From contig CAZBKJ010000038.1 of assembly GCA_964492495.1 (NCBI GenBank), positions 1 to 8,441 on the forward strand: a DNA stretch of 8,441 bases. Direction: 5' to 3'. Position numbers and translations under genes: made by a program. The stretch's first letter is position 1; every line of letters begins with the position of its first letter. Positions 5,117 to 8,441 of this stretch are shown one piece after another. The notes under the pieces were generated by a model that was not told the DNA's origin, searched no databases, and saw only the letters and a program-made list of their open reading frames with translations. The DNA comes from CAZBKJ01 sp964492495 (GTDB taxonomy: Bacteria > Patescibacteriota > Microgenomatia > UBA1400 > UBA12028).

Positions 5117-5509
5117 TTATTTTTTTGTATTCTTTTTATTTTCGATATTAAAATCGACCGCTGCTCTAATGAGCTGCTTAAATGCTAGGTCATCAAGCGT
5201 ATCTTCTTCGTGAATGAGAACTGCGCGGTGACTATTAATGAGACCTTTGGGATCCTTCTTCTGTTCTTTGAGAATATTCCCTTTTGCCAATCCTAATCGT
5301 AGATGTTTATTGTATACCTCGCCAGTAGAAATCATCCCCCCGTGATACCAGACCAACACCCCATTGGGATTTGTCTTTGTCTTATATTTTACTTCCTCGA
5401 TCATTTCTGGATCTGCTTCTTGTATAAGCTCACGAATCCGAGTAATCATCTTTCCACGCCAATCATCTGGAATTTTGAACTCAGAATTACTTAAGGTATT
5501 TTTGGCCAT
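5117..5509 (-). CDS. DUF1801 domain protein, paralogue of the one at 1441-1800
   Basis: A 130-residue soluble protein. The N-terminal block DDWRGKMITRIRELIQEADPE (15-35) followed by EEVKYKT (38-44) aligns closely with the DWRGKM/DPE/EEWKW block of the protein encoded at 1441-1800. The C-terminal LAFKQLIRAAVDFN block aligns as well. The centre has diverged: GVLVWYHGGMISTGEVYNKHLRLG has an insertion (TNPNG) and lost the FK-x-HVK-x-NFF-x-GA motif, so the ligand or partner may differ. The tail is lysine-rich. It is the first gene of a three-gene operon with DUF1428 and YdeI-type genes. There is no Shine-Dalgarno; TAAAAT ends 6 nt before the ATG, predicting leaderless initiation at the operon head while its downstream neighbour uses AGGAGG. 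Confidence 0.87.
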   Translation of the reverse strand: MAKNTLSNSEFKIPDDWRGKMITRIRELIQEADPEMIEEVKYKTKTNPNGVLVWYHGGMISTGEVYNKHLRLGLAKGNILKEQKKDPKGLINSHRAVLIHEEDTLDDLAFKQLIRAAVDFNIENKKNTKK

Positions 5510-5515
5510 AAAGAT

Positions 5516-5521
5516 ATTTTA
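5516..5521 (-). promoter_or_regulatory. -10 box TAAAAT, leaderless promoter
   Basis: TAAAAT on the minus strand (five of six consensus bases) ends 6 nt before the ATG at 5509. It lies in the 25-bp gap after the DUF2200 gene, so the three-gene operon can be expressed independently of that gene. Confidence 0.5.
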
Positions 5522-5534
5522 ACAAATCTTTTCA

Positions 5535-5900
5535 TCACTTGCGCAAAATTTTCTCCATCGATTTCCCTTTTGCCAATTCGTCAATCAGTTTATCCAAATA
5601 CCGAACCTCCCTCACAATTCGATCTTCGATTTCTTCCACCCTGATACCACAGATTACTCCTGTGATTAACTTACGGTTCGGATTCATCTTTGGGGCGTGC
5701 GTAAAGAAGTCCTCAAAATTCGCCTGATTTTCTAGCTTCTCTTGAAACTCATTCTGAGAATACCCAGTGAGCCACAGAATGATTTCATCAACCTCCGCCT
5801 TCGTGCGTCCTTTTTTCAGAGCCTTCTGGATATAAAAAGGATAGACACGGACAACACTCATTGTATATATTCGCTGGTTCGATTTACTATCTTGTTTCAT
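5535..5900 (-). CDS. DUF2200 family protein
   Basis: About 121 residues from the ATG at 5898-5900. The protein reads QRIYTMSVVRVYPFYIQKALKKGRTKAEVDEIILWLTGYS, then FFTHAPKMNPNRKLITGVICGIRVEEIED and REVRYLDKLIDELAKGKSMEKILRK. These are the conserved blocks of DUF2200 across nearly the whole family length. Its function is unknown; the fold is small and mainly helical with a highly conserved C-terminal RYLDKLIDELAKGK helix. The frame is open to ATGs at 5921 and 5918, but 5900 fits the family start better and has GGAG 9 nt upstream. A TATACT box at 5941-5946 would give a leader of about 34 nt. Confidence 0.92.
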   Translation of the reverse strand: MKQDSKSNQRIYTMSVVRVYPFYIQKALKKGRTKAEVDEIILWLTGYSQNEFQEKLENQANFEDFFTHAPKMNPNRKLITGVICGIRVEEIEDRIVREVRYLDKLIDELAKGKSMEKILRK

Positions 5901-5940
5901 GGTACTTCTCCAAGCCATCATTTCTGTTTCTCATAGCAAA

Positions 5941-5946
5941 AGTATA
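5941..5946 (-). promoter_or_regulatory. -10 box TATACT for the DUF2200 gene
   Basis: TATACT on the minus strand lies 40 nt before the ATG at 5900, leaving a leader with the GGAG ribosome binding site. No clear -35 box is visible. The rest of the 127-bp gap to the GNAT gene holds only a weak 5-bp hairpin at 6002-6016. Confidence 0.45.
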
Positions 5947-6027
5947 CCAGAGGTTTGTAGCGCAGATATGAACTGTACTATTCTATTGAGCAAGACTGTG
6001 ATGTTCATAAAGAACAAATTGGCCGCT

Positions 6028-6492
6028 TTATGTAGGCTCAATGCCTATATCAAAAACATACCCTTCAGACTCATTTGTACTGAAATTACGATAAAACGCC
6101 AAAGCTCCAGAATCGTCCTTGTCTGCCTGAACGAAAATATCATACATTCCATGCTTGTTGGCAAATTTTTTAAGAGCGACAATGAGTCCTGACCCCGCAC
6201 GTTGTCGCTGATAGTCAGGTGACACAGCAAAATCGTAAATATACAGTTCTCTTCTGTTCTGTTCGAATTTTTGCAGCACATACGCTACTACACCTCCAAT
6301 CACCAATCCCTCCTCTGTTACGATAACAAAAACCACGAGTGAATCATCACTCAGTACATGACGAATATATTCATCATCCGGAGCATGCTTGAGATAACTT
6401 TCTGAATCTTCAAACACTTGAGCAAATATCTGCATTAAAGCCTTAAACATGTCGATATCTGGTGATCGCAACTGCTTGTATGTATATTTCAT
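6028..6492 (-). CDS. GNAT acetyltransferase, AAC(3)-I-like
   Basis: A 154-residue GNAT-fold enzyme expected to move an acetyl group from acetyl-CoA to an amine. The order of motifs resembles aminoglycoside 3-N-acetyltransferases of type I: FEDSESYLKHAPDDEYI near residue 27, VIGGVVAYVLQKFEQ-x2-RELYIYDFAVSP (64-92), the acetyl-CoA loop QRAGSG (97-102), HGMYDIFVQADKDD (114-127) and a C-terminal FDI. The KFEQ, YIYDLAV and FVQAD blocks are especially close to AAC(3)-I. Whether it acts on aminoglycosides is unproven; chromosomal relatives often have unknown natural substrates. One deviation is RNFSTNES where AAC(3)-I enzymes usually have KLGxREE. There is no Shine-Dalgarno and TATATT ends 6 nt before the ATG, so the transcript is probably leaderless. 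Confidence 0.88.
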   Translation of the reverse strand: MKYTYKQLRSPDIDMFKALMQIFAQVFEDSESYLKHAPDDEYIRHVLSDDSLVVFVIVTEEGLVIGGVVAYVLQKFEQNRRELYIYDFAVSPDYQRQRAGSGLIVALKKFANKHGMYDIFVQADKDDSGALAFYRNFSTNESEGYVFDIGIEPT

Positions 6493-6498
6493 ATGAGG

Positions 6499-6504
6499 AA
6501 TATA
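6499..6504 (-). promoter_or_regulatory. -10 box TATATT, leaderless promoter of the GNAT gene
   Basis: TATATT on the minus strand (five of six consensus bases) ends 6 nt before the ATG at 6492, with no Shine-Dalgarno between. No good -35 box is seen at 16-19 nt spacing. Confidence 0.5.
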
Positions 6505-6658
6505 TCAAAGCTGTAGTTCTTTTGGGAGATTTAATTATTCGTCTTGAGAGGGTTATTACTTGAGCACAGACGCATCTAGTGATTCATACTGAATATAGTG
6601 GATGAAATACTTGTCAGTAGGTATCGCAATTGATTGTAGTCTTCCCACATTTGGAGCA

Positions 6659-6664
6659 TACTTT
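6659..6664 (+). promoter_or_regulatory. -10-like TACTTT, candidate leaderless promoter of tspO
   Basis: TACTTT fits the loose TANNNT pattern and ends 6 nt before the ATG at 6671; TTGTAG at 6634-6639 is a weak -35 candidate at 19 nt. A better -10 match, TATAGT at 6594-6599, would instead give a leader of about 65 nt. Confidence 0.35.
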
Positions 6665-6670
6665 AGCTAC

Positions 6671-7141
6671 ATGAAAAACGTATTTAAGTTTAGTATTGCA
6701 GTCATTGGTTGTGAACTGGTTGGATTGCTGGGAACTCCCTTTACAATATCCGCTATTCCGACTTGGTATGCGAACCTGAATAAACCATTTTTTGCGCCTC
6801 CCAACTGGATTTTTGGACCTGTGTGGACAATTTTGTATTTTCTCATGGGCGTATCTTTGTATTTAATCTGGAAGCAAGGATGGCAGAAAAAGAAAGTCAA
6901 AACCGCCTTGGTATTTTTTATACTACAGTTGGTATTTAACTTTGCCTGGTCCCCAATTTTCTTTGGATTACGAGCACCTGTATTGGGGCTCATCGTCATT
7001 GCAATGATGTGGATATGTATCGTGCTGACAATGATAAAGTTTTATCCTCTATCAAGATTGGCATTCTACATACTCATTCCGTATCTTTTGTGGGTAAGTT
7101 TTGCTTCTTTACTCAATGCAGGTATTGTTTTCTTGAATTGA
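6671..7141 (+). CDS. tspO: TspO/MBR family tryptophan-rich sensory protein
   Basis: A 156-residue protein with five predicted membrane helices, the usual TspO length. Conserved elements appear in order: PTWYANLNKPFFAPPNWIFGPVW (30-52), LYFLMG (55-60), LQLVFNFAWSPIFFGLR (85-101) and PYLLWVSFASLLN (137-149). The W-Y, PP-x-W-x-FGPVW, N-x2-WSP and PY-x2-W-x-FA-x2-LN blocks line the ligand pocket in known structures. TspO proteins bind porphyrins and other tetrapyrroles or steroids and take part in stress responses; the ligand here is unknown. The frame is open to an ATG at 6602, but the added 23 residues do not resemble the family, a TATAGT box overlaps that region, and the ATG at 6671 gives the canonical N-terminus. 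Its stop is five bases from that of the converging DHFR-like gene. Confidence 0.93.
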   Translation: MKNVFKFSIAVIGCELVGLLGTPFTISAIPTWYANLNKPFFAPPNWIFGPVWTILYFLMGVSLYLIWKQGWQKKKVKTALVFFILQLVFNFAWSPIFFGLRAPVLGLIVIAMMWICIVLTMIKFYPLSRLAFYILIPYLLWVSFASLLNAGIVFLN

Positions 7142-7146
7142 AAATT

Positions 7147-7752
7147 CTACTTCAGAACCTTGTATCGAATATGAGTGACCACGCTACTTCCATGTATTTC
7201 TATAGGTTCAAGATTGAGGTTTGCGACCCCATCAAAAAGTCTCGTACCTGCTCCGACAGTCACCGGAACGATATGGAGCCACAGTTCGTCAATAAGTCCT
7301 GCCGCTAAGTACTGATTGATTGTATTTGCACCACCCATAATCTTTACATTTCGATTCCCTGCAACTTTCTTTGCTTTTCTCAGCGCAGATTCAATGCCAT
7401 CACGTACAAAAGTGAAGGTTGTTCCGCCTTCCATTACTATGGATTCTCGATCTTTATGTGAGAGGACAAAAACAGGTGCGTGATACGGAGGATTGTCACC
7501 CCACCACCCTTTCCATTCTGGTTTGTCTCTCCGGTCTTTAGGGCCGAACATATTACTACCCATAATGAATGCCCCTGCATCAAGAATAGCCTCGATTTCT
7601 TTTGTATGCTTGTGTTTTTCTGGCTCCGCAAACATCCAACGATCCAGTAGACCTGCGTCAAAGTTGTCCCCGAATGGATGTTCGAAGCTTTGGTTGATTC
7701 CCGCCCCGAATCCATCAAGAGTGATTGTCAGACCAGCAGTGACTTTTCCCAT
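7147..7752 (-). CDS. Dihydrofolate reductase family (RibD C-terminal domain) protein
   Basis: A 201-residue protein with one RibD-C/DHFR-like fold. Key blocks are TITLDGFGAGINQ (9-21), AFIMGSNMFGP (61-71), GWWGDNPPYHAPVFVLSH (82-99), MEGGTTFTFV (107-116) and VKIMGGANTINQYLAAGLIDELWLHIVPV (136-164), with GAGTRLFDG near the end. The GG-x-A block is the NADPH-binding glycine loop of these reductases. Such stand-alone proteins are common accessory genes related to the riboflavin reductase domain, but their substrates are unknown and this one is unlikely to be the housekeeping folate enzyme. The usual proline in DGF-x-AG-P-NQ is isoleucine here. There is no Shine-Dalgarno; TAATCT lies 9 nt upstream, which would give a very short leader. 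It converges on tspO with five bases between stops. Confidence 0.93.
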   Translation of the reverse strand: MGKVTAGLTITLDGFGAGINQSFEHPFGDNFDAGLLDRWMFAEPEKHKHTKEIEAILDAGAFIMGSNMFGPKDRRDKPEWKGWWGDNPPYHAPVFVLSHKDRESIVMEGGTTFTFVRDGIESALRKAKKVAGNRNVKIMGGANTINQYLAAGLIDELWLHIVPVTVGAGTRLFDGVANLNLEPIEIHGSSVVTHIRYKVLK

Positions 7753-7812
7753 AATGAAGTTAGATTACATTAATGTTCATGAAATACACAGCAAGACGTA
7801 AAATATGGATTC

Positions 7813-7834
7813 CTCCTCTTGATGAAATGAGGAG
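7813..7834 (-). terminator. Hairpin downstream of the second VOC gene
   Basis: CTCCTC and GAGGAG form a 6-bp, GC-rich stem with a 10-nt loop, 22 nt after the VOC stop on the minus strand. The downstream strand reads GAATCCATATTTT, with a late and short U-run, so termination would be weak. The element also lies upstream of the DHFR-like gene. Nothing else is seen in the gap 7753-7855 apart from that gene's promoter area. Confidence 0.35.
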
Positions 7835-7855
7835 ATACCTTCCCTAATTTTTGCT

Positions 7856-8305
7856 CTAATATTCATCGATCACTATTTTCTTCTGATGCATCAATACATC
7901 GAAGGCACCAGGTCTTTTCATTAGTTCTTCCACATTTTCAGGCACAATTTGCCAACTCAAACCATACTTGTCCTTACACCAGCCACATTGTTCAGAACTT
8001 GGTACAGTTGATAGCATACCCCAGTAGTAGTCTATTTCTGTTTGGTCTTTACAAGAGACAGCAAAAGATACTGCTTCAGTAAACGAAAATTCATTTCCAG
8101 CATTTATTGCCACAAAACGTTGACCGTGGAGCTCAAATTCAATTGTTAGTACTTTCCCAGCAAAAGCTTTCTGAAAATCGGCCAAACCTTCTGTTGGATA
8201 ATAGGTGGTACTAATAATTTTGCTTTCCTTAAAGACTGAAACATAAAAATCAACGGCCTCACTTGCATTCCCTGCAAACCACAAATTCGGTGTTATTTTT
8301 TGCAT
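7856..8305 (-). CDS. PhnB-like VOC protein (3-dmu-9_3-mt domain)
   Basis: A 149-residue glyoxalase-fold protein. ITPNLWFAGNASEAVDFYVSVF at the N-terminus, VLTIEFELHGQRFVAINAG in the middle and EQCGWCKDKYGLSWQIVP (105-122) are the signature blocks of the PhnB-like family with the 3-demethylubiquinone-9 3-methyltransferase-like domain. The domain name is historical; these proteins are not shown to be methyltransferases. It differs clearly from the VOC protein at 2238-2654, so the two are distant relatives, not a recent duplication. C107 and C110 form a C-x2-C pair within the conserved block; the usual residue at C110 is leucine. The ATG follows AAGGA with a 9-nt gap. A TATACT box and an abutting 12-bp palindrome upstream suggest repression by a DNA-binding protein. 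Confidence 0.92.
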   Translation of the reverse strand: MQKITPNLWFAGNASEAVDFYVSVFKESKIISTTYYPTEGLADFQKAFAGKVLTIEFELHGQRFVAINAGNEFSFTEAVSFAVSCKDQTEIDYYWGMLSTVPSSEQCGWCKDKYGLSWQIVPENVEELMKRPGAFDVLMHQKKIVIDEY

Positions 8306-8338
8306 ACTAGCTTCCTTTTACGATCTGTATATTCAATA

Positions 8339-8344
8339 AGTATA
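8339..8344 (-). promoter_or_regulatory. -10 box TATACT of the second VOC gene
   Basis: TATACT on the minus strand lies 33 nt before the ATG at 8305, giving a leader of about 27 nt that includes the AAGGA ribosome binding site. No TTGACA is present at normal spacing. Confidence 0.45.
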
Positions 8345-8356
8345 GCAAACGTTTGC
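8345..8356. promoter_or_regulatory. Perfect 12-bp palindrome GCAAACGTTTGC, LacI-family-like operator
   Basis: GCAAACGTTTGC is its own reverse complement and has the central CG with AAAC/GTTT-like flanks typical of LacI/GalR-family operators. It directly abuts the TATACT box, filling the -35/-10 spacer of the VOC promoter, where a bound repressor would block RNA polymerase. No LacI-type regulator is in the window, and a 12-bp palindrome can occur by chance. The remaining sequence to the right edge (8357-8441) shows no clear gene. Confidence 0.4.
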
Positions 8357-8441
8357 AGGAATTATTGGTAGCTGTGTCAATTCTTTCAACAGTTGTGTAT
8401 CAAAAAATAGGTTTCTTTTGAGGTGTTAAACATAAGCAATA

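Noticed and set aside
5901..5921. Longer start (ATG ATG) for DUF2200
   Set aside because: The family begins shortly before the RIY motif, and the ATG at 5900 has GGAG upstream; the longer form remains possible.
5899..6192. 97-codon open frame on the plus strand
   Set aside because: It overlaps the GNAT gene and the DUF2200 leader in antisense, shows no domain, and has odd composition for a real protein.
6602..6670. Longer start for the TspO gene
   Set aside because: The extra 23 residues do not fit the family N-terminus, and the TATAGT box directly before this ATG would place the transcript start inside it.
7009..7308. 99-codon plus-strand frame across the tspO end and DHFR-like gene
   Set aside because: It is out of frame with tspO and antisense to a well-conserved gene, with no recognisable motif.
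8357..8441. End of another gene at the right edge
   Set aside because: Minus-strand frames run only 13-17 codons before a stop and give no recognisable sequence, so a partial gene cannot be supported.
1..8441. Mobile element, defence island, CRISPR or toxin-antitoxin system
   Set aside because: No transposase, integrase, nuclease, direct-repeat array or typical toxin was found; the small XRE gene is paired with DUF2975 rather than with a toxin.

Overview
This 8.4 kb window is a dense run of small, mostly single-domain bacterial genes. I count 15 complete protein genes and one gene cut off by the left edge. The standard genetic code reads cleanly throughout, the DNA is moderately AT-rich, and I see no rRNA, tRNA, transposase, phage gene or CRISPR array. 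The gene set (many DUF1801, VOC/PhnB, DUF1428, DUF2200, YdeI/OmpD-type, DUF2975/XRE, TspO and dihydrofolate-reductase-like proteins), the tight spacing and the short proteins suggest a bacterium with a compact genome. A member of the Patescibacteria/CPR is my best guess, but no phylogenetic marker is present, and other AT-rich bacteria carrying such accessory genes are not excluded.

Layout, left to right. Positions 1-344 (minus) hold the first ~114 residues of an MFS transporter. Positions 493-1301 (minus) hold a LapA-domain membrane protein overlapping a NUDIX hydrolase. Positions 1441-2654 (minus) hold a PhnB-like VOC protein followed by two different DUF1801 proteins, the first resembling the YdhG/Fra iron-chaperone type. 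Positions 2798-3220 (minus) hold a third DUF1801 protein. Positions 3384-4392 (plus) hold a three-gene operon: DUF2975 membrane protein, small XRE-type regulator, small three-helix membrane protein. Positions 4405-5509 (minus) hold DUF1801, DUF1428 and YdeI/OmpD-type genes. Then come DUF2200 (minus), an AAC(3)-I-like GNAT acetyltransferase (minus), TspO (plus), a RibD-C/dihydrofolate-reductase-like protein (minus) and a second PhnB-like VOC protein (minus).

The genes look like an accessory fitness or stress set rather than one pathway: small-molecule binding or detoxification (two VOC proteins, GNAT, NUDIX, DHFR-like, MFS), possible iron or metal handling (DUF1801/Fra-type, cysteine-rich YdeI-type), and membrane sensing (DUF2975/XRE operon, TspO). 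Four distantly related DUF1801 genes in 4 kb is the most obvious enrichment.

The strongest structural signal is in the start regions. Genes fall into two classes. Genes with a clear Shine-Dalgarno have, where one can be found, a -10 box about 33-41 nt upstream. Several genes with no Shine-Dalgarno instead have a -10-like hexamer exactly 6 nt before the start codon (TATAAT, TATACT, TAAAAT, TATATT, and less well AATACT and TACTTT). This predicts leaderless mRNAs for single or first genes and Shine-Dalgarno initiation inside operons. Possible regulatory palindromes include a CRP-like site at 391-406 and a LacI-family-like 12-bp palindrome abutting the -10 box of the last gene.
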